Source: Paludibacteraceae bacterium (GTDB taxonomy: Bacteria > Bacteroidota > Bacteroidia > Bacteroidales > Paludibacteraceae). From it: a stretch of DNA of 40,687 bases. A program made the translations under genes and the position numbers. Location of the stretch: NCBI GenBank assembly GCA_905233255.1, contig CAJOCN010000006.1, positions 1 through 40,687 on the forward strand, read 5' to 3'. Below, piece by piece: positions 31,551-40,535 of the stretch. Numbering within the stretch: position 1 is the stretch's first letter; each line of letters opens with the position of its first letter. Under the pieces are notes generated by a model. It was not told where the DNA came from. It did no database searches and saw only the letters and a list, made by a program, of their open reading frames with translations.

Positions 31551-32551
31551 TCCACTACATTGATTTTGACGCCATCGACGAGTTTGTGCTGGCCGGTTGT
31601 GACTACCTCTACGCCGGGCACGATCTCATCGGCAAGGATCTCTATATCCTGGTCGAAACGCTGACCGAGAGTGACGGCAACACGTTTGGCACGGCCGTTA
31701 TCATTAATGAAGACATAACGGTCATTAGCGCCTACGAGTTTCTCAACCGCCTGATAAGGAATAACGAGTGCCTGAGCCTTACCCAGACCGATGGTAGTCG
31801 TTACATACATACCCGGACGGAGCAGATGCTTGCCGTTCGGAATAACAATCTTGCACTGGAAGGTGTGAGTTGATGGATCAACCGTCGGATAGACGATTTC
31901 CACCGTAGCGGGGAAAGTCTGCCCCGGGTAGATCTCGGAGGTCAAGGAGAGTTTCATACCCTCTTTGAATTTCGGGAAATAAGTCTCGGGGATAGCCACA
32001 AGCGCCTTGAGTTTGTCGATCTGAGTCAGGATAAGGATCGGCTGACCGCTGTAGAGTTCGCCGTCCTCGTAGTTCTTGGCGGAGATCACACCGGCAAACG
32101 GGGCCTTGACATACGTGTTCTGCTCCAGGAACTCCAGTTGCTCCTTGGTGGAGTTATACTGGGTGGTAACCTGGTCGTACTGCTGCTGGGTAGCCGAACC
32201 CGAACGGAGCAACTGGGTCACACGGTTCTTCTCGATCTCAAGGTTAGCCATCGAGATCTTGGTGGTCTTGTACTGGGTCTGGTCCATGCGGACGAGGTCT
32301 GTGCCTTTCGACACCTTGTCACCCACCTCGCGGTAGATATGCTCTATCTTACCGGTAAGGGACGGAGCCACGTTCTGGGTGAGGTAACCCTGTAAGTTCG
32401 TCGAGACGACGATCTCGCGCTCTATCTCACGCGGTTGGAGTACCGTGGTGCGGACTTGCTCCACACGCTCCTCCTGCGTAGCAGTACTTTCCTTGCTGCC
32501 GCAGCCTATGAGCGCCAAGGCTGCGAGGACATATAACAGATTCTTTTTCAT
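31547..32551 (-). CDS. RND efflux periplasmic adaptor (membrane fusion protein)
   Basis: 334 residues from ATG at 32551. Lipoprotein signal with lipobox LALIGC (Cys17). HlyD/AcrA-type layout: barrel-sandwich half (GYLTQNVAPSLTGKIEHIYREVG), alpha-helical hairpin (about 95-150, YKTTKISMANLEIEKNRVTQ; YNSTKEQLEFLEQ), second half-motif VKAPFAGVISAKNYEDGEL, beta barrel and membrane-proximal domain (LLRPGMYVTTTIGLGKAQAL). Links the RND trimer to the outer-membrane channel. Its start lies 3 nt after the TolC-like stop; the stop touches a hairpin cassette. Confidence 0.93.
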   Translation of the reverse strand: MKKNLLYVLAALALIGCGSKESTATQEERVEQVRTTVLQPREIEREIVVSTNLQGYLTQNVAPSLTGKIEHIYREVGDKVSKGTDLVRMDQTQYKTTKISMANLEIEKNRVTQLLRSGSATQQQYDQVTTQYNSTKEQLEFLEQNTYVKAPFAGVISAKNYEDGELYSGQPILILTQIDKLKALVAIPETYFPKFKEGMKLSLTSEIYPGQTFPATVEIVYPTVDPSTHTFQCKIVIPNGKHLLRPGMYVTTTIGLGKAQALVIPYQAVEKLVGANDRYVFINDNGRAKRVAVTLGQRFDQDIEILADEIVPGVEVVTTGQHKLVDGVKINVVE

Positions 32552-32554
32552 ATG

Positions 32555-33898
32555 TTAGTTATTTAAAAATTCTTCGAGATCGACTTGCGCATTGATCAGT
32601 GTGAGCATCGCGTTCACGTAGGTCGATTGAGCATTGATGAGGTCGTTGGAGGCATTGGTCAGCTCCAGGTTGGAGGCTGCGCCCCATTTGAATTTCTCCG
32701 TAGCGGAGTTGAACACACGCTTGGAGACCTCGATGTTATCCTTCTCGTTCATGTAGGTCTCATAAGCGTTCGTGAGATCGAAACAGAGCTGACGGTACTG
32801 AATGGAGAGGTTGTCGGTCATCTCCGAGAGGGTGTTCTTCGCCTGCTCGTAAGCGATTTTCTTCTCCACCACGCCTGCCGCACGCTTGGCGGAGGACCAG
32901 AGAGGCATCTTGACCGACACTTGTACCACATTCGGTGGAGTCATACGCATACCGCCCTCGCCGTAGTATTTCTGGTTCTGGTAGTTATAGGCCAGCGCCA
33001 CGGTAGGTCCGTACGCCCAGCCCGCCATGTGCACATTGCGTTTGGCGAGTTCCGCCGAACGCTCTACCGTCTGGTAGTCCAGGTTGTTACGGATATCGAA
33101 ATTGCTGGACAGCAGCGTCAGCACGCGCTCCGGCGAGAGGATGGCATCGATGCTGTCGGTAAGGGTCAGTTCCGTCTCCTCCGGCACGTCCAACAGCACT
33201 TTGAGACTGTTCGTCGCTAACTCAATATTCCGTTTCTGCGAATTGATATTATTCTTCAGTGTATTGACACGCACGCGTATCTGGTCAGCCGCCGTCTGCT
33301 CAGCCGCACCGGCATTGACGGAGTTCTGGGTGATCTGCTCCAGGTTCTGGATATTCGCTAACGAAGAGTCCAGCAGGTGGGTAATACTCTGGAGAGCCAG
33401 AACAGACACATAACTGCTCATCACACTTCCACGGAGCTCGTTCTCGGATTTCTCCAGTGCAATCTTCTTCATTTGGATGGCCACATTATTGAGCAGCGCA
33501 CCTACGATGCCCTGACCGTTAATACCAATGGTAGCGGTCACACCGAGCGCACCCACGTTAGGCATGTTGATCTTCACATCATTACCCATCATGGACAGCG
33601 TAGCGGAATAGCCGCAGTAGTTGGAATAGGTGTAACTACCGTCCACTTGCGGCAACATGGCGGCAATCGTCTGCCACCGTTTGGCGTACTCCTGCTGCAC
33701 TGCCAGAGATGCGTTCTTAAGGGTTCGGTTCTGTTTGATGGCGTAGTCCTGCGCCTCTCTCAGGCTCAGACTCAACGCCGCCGGCACACTGTCTTGTGTG
33801 CGGTAGGCACTGCGGGTTGCCGCCATCACGTGATCTTCTGCTACAACCGTCGCACTCATCGCGAGCATCGCGGTTATCATCAAAAATAGTTTCTTCAT
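32555..33898 (-). CDS. TolC-family outer-membrane efflux channel
   Basis: 447 residues from ATG at 33898. Signal peptide MKKLFLMITAMLAMSATVVA. Two OEP repeats made mostly of long helices: SLREAQDYAIKQNRTLKNAS opens the first, with VNTLKNNINSQKRNIELATNSLKVLL at its end in the usual equatorial pattern, and the second ends in KWGAASNLELTNASNDLINAQ, the classic FxxGxxxxLEVLxAQ-like motif. Outer-membrane exit duct of the tripartite pump. Encoded first among the pump genes, 51 nt after tetR. Confidence 0.93.
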   Translation of the reverse strand: MKKLFLMITAMLAMSATVVAEDHVMAATRSAYRTQDSVPAALSLSLREAQDYAIKQNRTLKNASLAVQQEYAKRWQTIAAMLPQVDGSYTYSNYCGYSATLSMMGNDVKINMPNVGALGVTATIGINGQGIVGALLNNVAIQMKKIALEKSENELRGSVMSSYVSVLALQSITHLLDSSLANIQNLEQITQNSVNAGAAEQTAADQIRVRVNTLKNNINSQKRNIELATNSLKVLLDVPEETELTLTDSIDAILSPERVLTLLSSNFDIRNNLDYQTVERSAELAKRNVHMAGWAYGPTVALAYNYQNQKYYGEGGMRMTPPNVVQVSVKMPLWSSAKRAAGVVEKKIAYEQAKNTLSEMTDNLSIQYRQLCFDLTNAYETYMNEKDNIEVSKRVFNSATEKFKWGAASNLELTNASNDLINAQSTYVNAMLTLINAQVDLEEFLNN

Positions 33899-33922
33899 AT
33901 TGTTGGTTTTGTTATTATCTTA

Positions 33923-33956
33923 TCTAGTTGACTAGTTAGACTAGTTTCTCTAGTTA
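33923..33956. repeat. CTAGTT array between tetR and the TolC-like gene
   Basis: CTAGTT at 33924, 33932, 33941 and 33950: spacing 8, 9, 9. The tetR stop TAG is within the array. Confidence 0.7.
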
Positions 33957-34549
33957 TACAATTTCATTCCCTCCTCGCTCAGCACGCCGCGGACGAAAAT
34001 ATCCATCGCCGTGTGTCCCAACTGGTGCATGTTATGCCCGTGTGCCTCGATCTCCTCCAAGTCCCGGATTGCATCGCTGTGAATCTTGGCAAAGAGAACA
34101 GCGGTCAACTCCACATTCAAATCCGCACGCACGAAACCTTCCTGCTGCCCCTGCTCCAGATAACGGATGATATTCATCTTCTGGGTCTCAAAGCACTCGT
34201 GCTGGAAATCCGCAAACTGGCGCGGGTAGTATTTCTTGAGGTCATACACCAACTGCGGCACGCGCCGCACATCGTTCTTCTCCGCCTCCTGGTGCTTGAG
34301 GAATTTCGTCACCAACTGCCGGAAATCGTGCAACTTGTTCAGTTCCTCCATCTTCTTGGCGATGTGAGCCACATTTGCATGAAGCATCTGCGCCACCAGC
34401 TCGTCCTTCGACGCAAAATAGACATAGAACGTCTTCTTGGACATTCCGAGCTCGCGGCAGATATCGTCTATTGATACACTGCGGATACCCAGACGAAAGA
34501 ACATTTCGCCTGCCGTCTTGATAATATGTGCACGTTGGTCCTCAGACAT
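33950..34549 (-). CDS. TetR/AcrR-family repressor, likely regulator of the efflux operon
   Basis: 199 residues from ATG at 34549. N-terminal TetR helix-turn-helix: IIKTAGEMFFRLGIRSVSIDDICRELG with MSKKTFYVYFASKDELVAQML (about 8-55). The C-terminal ligand-binding region is all-helical and divergent, as usual (HFRQ-like helices, AVLFAKIHSDAIRDLEE). It is the first gene of the run, ahead of the tolC-adaptor-RND genes and expressed from the promoter at 34569-34599, so autoregulation together with the pump is the expected logic. The operator is not evident. The end of the gene (KLYN-stop) is read from a CTAGTT array. Confidence 0.9.
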   Translation of the reverse strand: MSEDQRAHIIKTAGEMFFRLGIRSVSIDDICRELGMSKKTFYVYFASKDELVAQMLHANVAHIAKKMEELNKLHDFRQLVTKFLKHQEAEKNDVRRVPQLVYDLKKYYPRQFADFQHECFETQKMNIIRYLEQGQQEGFVRADLNVELTAVLFAKIHSDAIRDLEEIEAHGHNMHQLGHTAMDIFVRGVLSEEGMKLYN

Positions 34550-34568
34550 GGTTCGTCAAAAACGGCTG

Positions 34569-34599
34569 CAAAATTACAAAAACTTTCCGACATACACAA
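34569..34599 (-). promoter_or_regulatory. Promoter of the tetR-efflux run
   Basis: Minus strand: TTGTGTATGTC (34589-34599), 12 nt, TAATTTTG (34569-34576), 19 nt before the start. It is the only recognisable promoter for the twelve minus-strand genes that follow. Confidence 0.8.
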
Positions 34600-34604
34600 G
34601 AAAA

Positions 34605-34636
34605 AAGGAAACTTTTTGAGTGCAAAAAGTTTCCTT
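34605..34636 (-). terminator. Strong intrinsic terminator of the TonB receptor-lipoprotein-OB protein genes
   Basis: AAGGAAACTTTTT pairs perfectly with AAAAAGTTTCCTT (13 bp) around a 6-nt loop. On the minus strand it is followed by TTTTTTCTTG, whose TTG begins the next promoter's upstream box, so terminator and promoter abut. Confidence 0.88.
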
Positions 34637-34664
34637 GTAAAGTAGAGTTGGCAAAATAGGGGTA

Positions 34665-35855
34665 TTACCTTACCTGCGCACCCTGGAGGTTGAACATCTT
34701 GTTGTCGCGAACGATGTAGATCACGCCGTCAACCACTACTTTCTGTGCCTTCTCGGTCAGCACGATATTCTCGATGCCTTGCGGGTCAGCAAAGTACAAT
34801 TTACCTTCCGAGATCTCGATGGTCTCTACCTCCGGCTTGCCTTCAGCAGCAGCTTTGTAATAGTGATAGAGATTACCTACTACATATACCTTGGTGCCTA
34901 CAGTAACGTCCTGATCGGTAGATACCTTGTATGCCTCGAACTCATAGGTAGGATGAGCCATGTCGTCGCACATGTAGAACGACATGTTTTTATTCTTCTC
35001 GCTAAAATTATAAACGATACTGTCGCAGTAACCTTCTACGATATAAACTGCTACGGAAGTTTTACCCTTCTCCAGTGCCTTACCGGCTGCTACTGCCTCT
35101 GCTACGGTTGCCTTGATGGTGTCGATCTTTACATTGCCTTTCTCCAAAACTTTTGCTGTACCGGCGATAATTTCTACCACATTGTTGTAGTTCTGAATCT
35201 TTCCCATCAAAGTTACTTTATCGCCAACCATTGCTTCTACACCGTCTTCCATTACTGCCTTATATGCATATAACTGCTTTTCATTATCCTCGCAAGTGAG
35301 ATAGAAGTTTTCTTGTTTTGAATCATTCATCTTGCTGGCAACAGAACTTACTATACCTTCTACGATGAAGTAGTCATTGGTGATCTCCTGGTTATTGAGT
35401 GCTTCGCCCTCTTCGATTACCTCGCAGATGGTAGCCTCCAGGGTATCACGCTCCACCACTACTTTCTCCAGTATCTCGGTGTCACCGTTCTTCATCTCAG
35501 CAGTTGTGCCGCTGTAATTCATCGGGAAACCCTTGATGGTCACTTTGTCACCCACGTTCAGCGCTTCGTTGCTCGGCAGGTTGCACCAATAGGCTTGGAA
35601 AGTCTTAGTAGCACCTTTCGCGTCGTCCAACCAAAAAACTTGTTGAGGGATATTTTTCCCATCTTTACTAGAGCTAACAACTCCATCAGTGTAGGTTACA
35701 TAACCGGTTACGGCGATAGAATCCGTTCCTGTTTGGCCTGCCTGCAGGTTGTCCAGCGTGTACTGTTTTGCTTGAGCGCAAGTCATCGTAGTGATGGCTG
35801 CGTTAGCACTCATGGCAGCTACCATAGCTGCGCATAAAAAGAGAAATTTTTTCAT
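34665..35855 (-). CDS. Secreted protein with three OB-like domains and a Bacteroidales C-terminal tail
   Basis: 396 residues from ATG at 35855. Signal peptide MKKFLFLCAAMVAAMSANA. Three similar modules of about 100 residues each: SIAVTGYVTYTDGVV...VTIKGFPMNY; YFIVEGIVSSVASKM...VTLMGKIQNY; VYIVEGYCDSIVYNF...VYVVGNLYHY. The pattern, a strand-rich unit ending in VGDKVxLxGxxxNY, is that of the small OB folds (DUF5689-like) seen in Bacteroidota surface proteins. The tail GIENIVLTEKAQ...IYIVRDNKMFNLQGAQVR is a familiar ending of secreted Bacteroidales proteins (FNLxGxxV). I cannot assign a substrate. Last gene behind the TonB receptor and lipoprotein genes. Confidence 0.7.
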   Translation of the reverse strand: MKKFLFLCAAMVAAMSANAAITTMTCAQAKQYTLDNLQAGQTGTDSIAVTGYVTYTDGVVSSSKDGKNIPQQVFWLDDAKGATKTFQAYWCNLPSNEALNVGDKVTIKGFPMNYSGTTAEMKNGDTEILEKVVVERDTLEATICEVIEEGEALNNQEITNDYFIVEGIVSSVASKMNDSKQENFYLTCEDNEKQLYAYKAVMEDGVEAMVGDKVTLMGKIQNYNNVVEIIAGTAKVLEKGNVKIDTIKATVAEAVAAGKALEKGKTSVAVYIVEGYCDSIVYNFSEKNKNMSFYMCDDMAHPTYEFEAYKVSTDQDVTVGTKVYVVGNLYHYYKAAAEGKPEVETIEISEGKLYFADPQGIENIVLTEKAQKVVVDGVIYIVRDNKMFNLQGAQVR

Positions 35856-35906
35856 AAATAATAATATTTAATTGGTTAGTTATATATTTTGCCGCAAGGG
35901 CGGTTT

Positions 35907-37757
35907 TTACTGTATTCCGCGTTTCTCGTTGCCGGCTTGGATGAAATTGTCAATCTCCTCTTTCTCGGCTACAAGCAGGTCTTGGATCTCCCATGTAGGC
36001 GCAGAAGGCACTTCGCCGACAGTGGTGTTATACTCAAAGCCGATGACGATCGTCTGACCGTTGTACTCGCTCAGGTCGAAATGCCCGGCGTTGCGGAACA
36101 CCCAGTTACTGCCGTCCGGTATGGAATCCGTGAACTCCAGGTGCTTCCACTCGGTGGTAGTCACGTCGCCCGTGAAGTTATCGGTTACGTTCACTTTCAA
36201 CCATTTCAGGTTGTTGACGGGATCGCCGTAACGGACAGCGTGATAGAAGGTCAACTCCGGTTGTTCGCTCTTCTTCAGACGGATCTTCGGCGAGACGAGC
36301 CATCCCTCTACGGGGTGGTTGGTTCCGCTCACGTACGCCGTAGCCGTCATTCCGTAAGCCGCTTGGTAGCGCCAGATATAACTCAGTCCGTCCAGAGCCA
36401 CGGTGTGCAGCGTGAAGTCCGCCGGACCGTCATTCACGAACGGAGTGGTATAATAGGTAGAGATATTTGCCACCCATGCATCATTGCGCACGAACGACAT
36501 TACGTCCTCCACATAGCCGGTGTTCATCACAAAGTCTGTTCCGTCGTAGGTCCATTCGTCTGCTGTGTAGCCGCTGGAGGTGTTATATGCGACAAGGTAG
36601 ATCTCTTTCTCTCTCGGGTAGAGATAAGTGCGGCGCAGCCAGTCGCCTATCGTTTGGGCGGCATTGGTTACTACATCGGTGCCCATCTGCTCATACAGAG
36701 ACGGTTGCAGCGCCTCTGCTACCTTCAGACGGTCGTTCGTATAGACACTCCATTCGCCGTTAACCAACTGATAGATAACTGTCTTCGGGCCGTCTTGTTG
36801 GGCGGCTTTGGCAAGTCGTCTCGGAGCCGGGGAAGGAGTCTGATGGCTTACATAAACGGCATTGATGAACTGAGCCTCACCCGTCTCTGCGGAGTAATGA
36901 CCTTTCACGGTGATTTGGTCGCCGGCTTGGATATTCTTGTCTTTCCATACGCGGTTGCCGTCCTCGTCCGTCAGACCATAGACATAGATACTGTCCTCTC
37001 CGTCCACCAGATAGAAACGACCGTAGATAGCCGATTTGATGGTTCCTACCACACCGCTCAGCTGGTGCTCTTGTTTCTCTTCAGCTTCCAGCAACTGCCC
37101 GACGGTACATTCGTACGGCAGGAACGGAATGATACTATCCGGTTCGGTAGCCTTGAAATCATAGGTCAGAATAATGATTTTGCCCTCTGCCGCGAGCGGG
37201 AAAGTAGCAGTCAGGAACGCCGGTATCGCTGCCTCTGATTGCTCGGTGAGGTACGAAGCGCCGCGACCGTTCCAGATAGTGCGGTAATCATCCTCGGTCA
37301 GCGTATAAGGCGTAGAGTAGTTGAACGGCTCCACCCGCTCGGACTTACCTTCGTACAGCGGATAGGTCACGTTGCACATCGTGCCCGCGTCCAGATAGGG
37401 GAACTTCTGCGCCATAAACATCGGTACGTAGATATCCGGACTTGCATCTTCGGTGAACGCCTTGAGCGAAGCGATTTTCTTCCACTCGGTGTATGCGGAC
37501 GAATCGCCCTCCGTGCATAGCGAGAGCGCTTTCTGCTCATACACGGACGGAATGGTATCTTTGCCTTTATAGGTACATTGTTTGCCGATCGCTGCTACGT
37601 CATCCGCCGTCATGGTATAGGTCATCGACTTACGCACATCCGTGATCTGCGGATCGCCGTTGCCCATGTATTTCTCGTCGAAATAGTTCTCGCACGAAGT
37701 ACTGAGAGACAAAGTACCAAGTACCAAGGCTGCGCCTAAAATATAGTTTGCTTTCAT
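35907..37757 (-). CDS. Surface lipoprotein with repeated DUF-type modules, OB domain and choice-of-anchor-like C-terminus
   Basis: 616 residues from ATG at 37757; an in-frame TTG three codons upstream lies in a repeat. Lipobox LSTSC (Cys22). Two or three copies of a module with the pattern TxDDYxxI...FLxxxFP...ILTYxF (YTMTADDVAAIGKQ...FMAQKFPYLD; YTLTEDDYRTIWNG...AFLTATFPLAA; possibly YTNDRLKVAEALQ...LRRTYLYPR). Between them is an OB-like domain (HQLSGVVGTIKSAIYGRFYL; GDQITVKGHYS). The C-terminal 150 residues (GWLVSPKIRLKKSEQPELTFYH; NAGHFDLSEYNGQTIVIGFEY) resemble jelly-roll choice-of-anchor J domains that bind carbohydrate or protein. Probably the surface partner of the TonB receptor encoded 40 nt upstream, though it is not SusD-like. 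Confidence 0.75.
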   Translation of the reverse strand: MKANYILGAALVLGTLSLSTSCENYFDEKYMGNGDPQITDVRKSMTYTMTADDVAAIGKQCTYKGKDTIPSVYEQKALSLCTEGDSSAYTEWKKIASLKAFTEDASPDIYVPMFMAQKFPYLDAGTMCNVTYPLYEGKSERVEPFNYSTPYTLTEDDYRTIWNGRGASYLTEQSEAAIPAFLTATFPLAAEGKIIILTYDFKATEPDSIIPFLPYECTVGQLLEAEEKQEHQLSGVVGTIKSAIYGRFYLVDGEDSIYVYGLTDEDGNRVWKDKNIQAGDQITVKGHYSAETGEAQFINAVYVSHQTPSPAPRRLAKAAQQDGPKTVIYQLVNGEWSVYTNDRLKVAEALQPSLYEQMGTDVVTNAAQTIGDWLRRTYLYPREKEIYLVAYNTSSGYTADEWTYDGTDFVMNTGYVEDVMSFVRNDAWVANISTYYTTPFVNDGPADFTLHTVALDGLSYIWRYQAAYGMTATAYVSGTNHPVEGWLVSPKIRLKKSEQPELTFYHAVRYGDPVNNLKWLKVNVTDNFTGDVTTTEWKHLEFTDSIPDGSNWVFRNAGHFDLSEYNGQTIVIGFEYNTTVGEVPSAPTWEIQDLLVAEKEEIDNFIQAGNEKRGIQ

Positions 37758-37761
37758 AATC

Positions 37762-37796
37762 TTCAAATTTTCAAATTATCAAATCTTCAAATCTTT
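37762..37796. repeat. CAAAT octad array between the TonB receptor and lipoprotein genes
   Basis: CAAAT at 37764, 37772, 37780 and 37788: exact period 8. It fills the gap and provides an alternative TTG start for the lipoprotein gene. Confidence 0.85.
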
Positions 37797-40511
37797 TTAG
37801 AACTGTAATTTCAGGCTGACGTTCCACTGTCTTCCTTTGTTATAGAAGAAATAGATATTATCCTTCGTGTTCTCGGCAATCGTAGTGGTCGTCGTGGTAG
37901 GTGACCATGCTTTCTCGATATAGTATTGGTTCAGGACATTGGTCACGTTGCCGCGGATGGTGGCACGCACTTTGCCGAAATCGAACGAGTAGCTCGCGCG
38001 TATATCCATACTGCCGCCTAACGGGCATCTGTACGGCTCTACGATATTCATCGTCTTACCCGGCGTCAGGTCGCTTCCCGAGAAGGAGTAGTAGCTGTAG
38101 TTGCGGTCATACAGCGTGTACTCTGCGCCGATGCGGAAACCCTTGAACGGCTTGAACAGTACTCCGAAGTTAGCCGTCGTCTGTGCCTGACCGCCTACGT
38201 GGATGCCTTTCATGTTCACTTTCGCCCAGAAATGATCCGGAGCGCCGATCGTAGTCACTTTTCCATCTGCTGTCACAGGCAGTCCGTGCTCGTCGTACGC
38301 ATAACCTACTACGGAGTCGCGATCCCATTTCCAGTTACCCAACGACACCATCGCGCTCAACTCCAGCCATTTGGTCGGACGCGCTTTGGCCTCAAACTCC
38401 AGACCCATGTGCTGCGCACCTACACCCGTCATGTTCAGGTAATAGTTGGTCACTTGGTCGTTCAGGGTGCCGTATTTGGTCATCGCTTTATCCATCCACT
38501 CCGTGAAATAGCCGTTGAAATGGATCGAGGCGTACTGGTTCTCAAATCCGTACCCTACCTCCACCGAAGCAATCTGCTCGTTGCGCGCCTGGTTATTGAT
38601 GGCGTTGGAGGTACTCACGGACATATAGATATTCTGATATTTCGGCGCGCGGCTGATATAACCGGCGTTGATGAACACGTTGTGCCATTGGGCGAACTTG
38701 TAGTTCACACCGCCCTTGATCGTTCCGCTCACGCGCGCAACGCTATCGCGCGCGGTTACATTATTATAATAATAGCGGTCGGTACGCCAGTTATGGTTGA
38801 AACTGAGCGAACCGTTGATGAACGCCGAGAGGTTGTTCTTGCTGTACTCCAAGCTACCGAAGATACCTTCCTGTACAATCGTGCCGGTGTAGTCACGGTA
38901 AGCTATATCGCCCACGCCTAATTTCTCGGTCACCCAGTTGATGTCTGCGGCTTTCGGGTTATTGGCGGGATTGACTTTGCTACGCGTAGCGTCGATATAG
39001 TAACTTCCACCGAACAGGTCGCTCACTACCGCCTGGTGGATTCCCTGATAGTAACGCACATCCACACCGGCGGTCATCTCCAGACAATCCAGGAACTTCC
39101 TGTTATACGTAGATACCAGGCCGACCCAGTTATGATAGTTGCGGTTCTCGCAGATCACGAGTTCGGATCCGGACTCCGAAGCCGCGTTGATCTCCTGCAC
39201 CTTTGCGTAGTCGAACATTCCCGTCACGGGGTCGCGGAAAGTAGTGGTGATATGACCGTTGTTTGCGCCGTTAGTCAGGTCGCTGTACGAATAAGCCGAG
39301 CCGTAACCGTTCTCTGCCGTGCGGCCGAAACCGCGACCGATGGATACATATGCCGTTGTACTCAGGCTGCTTATGTCGTCAATCTGCCATATATGGTTGA
39401 GGCTGATCTGCGGCTTGTGGTACTGGTTGTAGTTCGTACCCGCCTGCTTGCCATCCTTACCCAAACCGTAAGACGGGTTATAGCGGCGGCGGTCCATGCC
39501 GCTCGGCATATACTGCGCCACACGGTTCCATTCGGCTAAGGTCAGTGCTCCGTACTTGCCACTCGGACGGGTCCAGTGCCATTGCGGCGCACCGAAACCG
39601 GTCAGACTCAACTGGTGGTTCTCGTTGATTCGTTTGGAGATATTGGCGAAATAGCTGTAGCCCTCAAATCCTGTACCTTGTATATAGCCGTTACCCCATG
39701 TGCGGCTACCCATCACGGTGATCGCCCAGCCGTTCTTCATCAGACCCGTGCTCACCGAGAACAGCACTTTGTTATAGCCGTCGTTTCCCATCGAGTAAGA
39801 GAGCGTACCGCCTTTCTTGGCATCTATACCGCGTGTCACTATATTGATCGTACCGCCGACAGAAGGAGCCGACAGTTTCGAGGCACCCATACCACGCTGC
39901 GTCTGCATGACGGAAGTGACGTCACTCAGTCCCTGCCAGTTAGACCAATAAACGGTACCGCCCTCCATGTCGTTCATCGGCACACCGTTGACCATCGTGG
40001 CTACGTTGGTATTATCAAAACCGCGCATCCATATCTCTGAGTCGCCCCAGCCGCCGCCGTTTCCGTTGGCATGCACACCGGGTGTGTTCTTGAGCACCTC
40101 GGGAAACTCTTGACCTGCCAGCCTTTCCTCGATCTCGAAAGCGGTCACCTGGCTCACTGCTACAGGCGTCTGCTGCGTGCGAGCCAGCTGTCCGGTGATC
40201 GTCACGTCCTCCAGAGCAATCGCTTCCGGCTCCAGACGGATAACACCTAAATCACCACTCTTCGCAACCACCTCTTGGGTGTGGTAACCTACATAGGAGA
40301 GCTGTAACGTAGCGCCCGGCTGCACGGAGAAACTGAAGTTGCCATCCAGATCCGTTACGATACCATTGGTCGTACCTTCCTCCAGAATAGATACACCGAT
40401 CAGCTCCTCGCCGGTTTTGGCGTCTCGTACACTACCCGATACTTTCTGTGTCTGCGCATAGATAGAGGCTACCGCAAACAGGCAGATTAACAGGGAGATG
40501 AATTTTTTCAT
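37797..40511 (-). CDS. TonB-dependent outer-membrane receptor with CarboxypepD_reg-like domain
   Basis: 904 residues from ATG at 40511. Signal peptide MKKFISLLICLFAVASIYA. N-terminal CarboxypepD_reg-like beta sandwich (about 22-105, VSGSVRDAKTGEELIGVSIL; GATLQLSYVGYHTQEVV). Plug domain (about 115-230): GQEFPEVLKNTPGVHANGNG, EIWMRGFDNTNVATMVNGVP, MNDMEGGTVYWSNWQGLSD, VGGTINIVTRG. The rest is a 22-strand barrel ending with aromatic residues (WNVSLKLQF). Takes up a ligand using TonB energy. It lacks the SusD partner and reads more like a general or peptide/metal type receptor than a SusC; the ligand is unknown. First gene of a three-gene unit with its own promoter and shared terminator at 34605-34636. 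Confidence 0.92.
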   Translation of the reverse strand: MKKFISLLICLFAVASIYAQTQKVSGSVRDAKTGEELIGVSILEEGTTNGIVTDLDGNFSFSVQPGATLQLSYVGYHTQEVVAKSGDLGVIRLEPEAIALEDVTITGQLARTQQTPVAVSQVTAFEIEERLAGQEFPEVLKNTPGVHANGNGGGWGDSEIWMRGFDNTNVATMVNGVPMNDMEGGTVYWSNWQGLSDVTSVMQTQRGMGASKLSAPSVGGTINIVTRGIDAKKGGTLSYSMGNDGYNKVLFSVSTGLMKNGWAITVMGSRTWGNGYIQGTGFEGYSYFANISKRINENHQLSLTGFGAPQWHWTRPSGKYGALTLAEWNRVAQYMPSGMDRRRYNPSYGLGKDGKQAGTNYNQYHKPQISLNHIWQIDDISSLSTTAYVSIGRGFGRTAENGYGSAYSYSDLTNGANNGHITTTFRDPVTGMFDYAKVQEINAASESGSELVICENRNYHNWVGLVSTYNRKFLDCLEMTAGVDVRYYQGIHQAVVSDLFGGSYYIDATRSKVNPANNPKAADINWVTEKLGVGDIAYRDYTGTIVQEGIFGSLEYSKNNLSAFINGSLSFNHNWRTDRYYYNNVTARDSVARVSGTIKGGVNYKFAQWHNVFINAGYISRAPKYQNIYMSVSTSNAINNQARNEQIASVEVGYGFENQYASIHFNGYFTEWMDKAMTKYGTLNDQVTNYYLNMTGVGAQHMGLEFEAKARPTKWLELSAMVSLGNWKWDRDSVVGYAYDEHGLPVTADGKVTTIGAPDHFWAKVNMKGIHVGGQAQTTANFGVLFKPFKGFRIGAEYTLYDRNYSYYSFSGSDLTPGKTMNIVEPYRCPLGGSMDIRASYSFDFGKVRATIRGNVTNVLNQYYIEKAWSPTTTTTTIAENTKDNIYFFYNKGRQWNVSLKLQF

Positions 40512-40535
40512 AAAGGTATAAGATTAAATTCGGTG

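Noticed and set aside
35892..35903. CCGC-AAGG-GCGG followed by TTTTT as a terminator
   Set aside because: The T run is on the plus strand, where no gene ends; on the minus strand no T run follows the stem.
35889..37238. A 449-codon plus-strand frame opposite the surface lipoprotein gene
   Set aside because: No recognisable domain and no promoter; the minus strand encodes a lipobox and modular domains.
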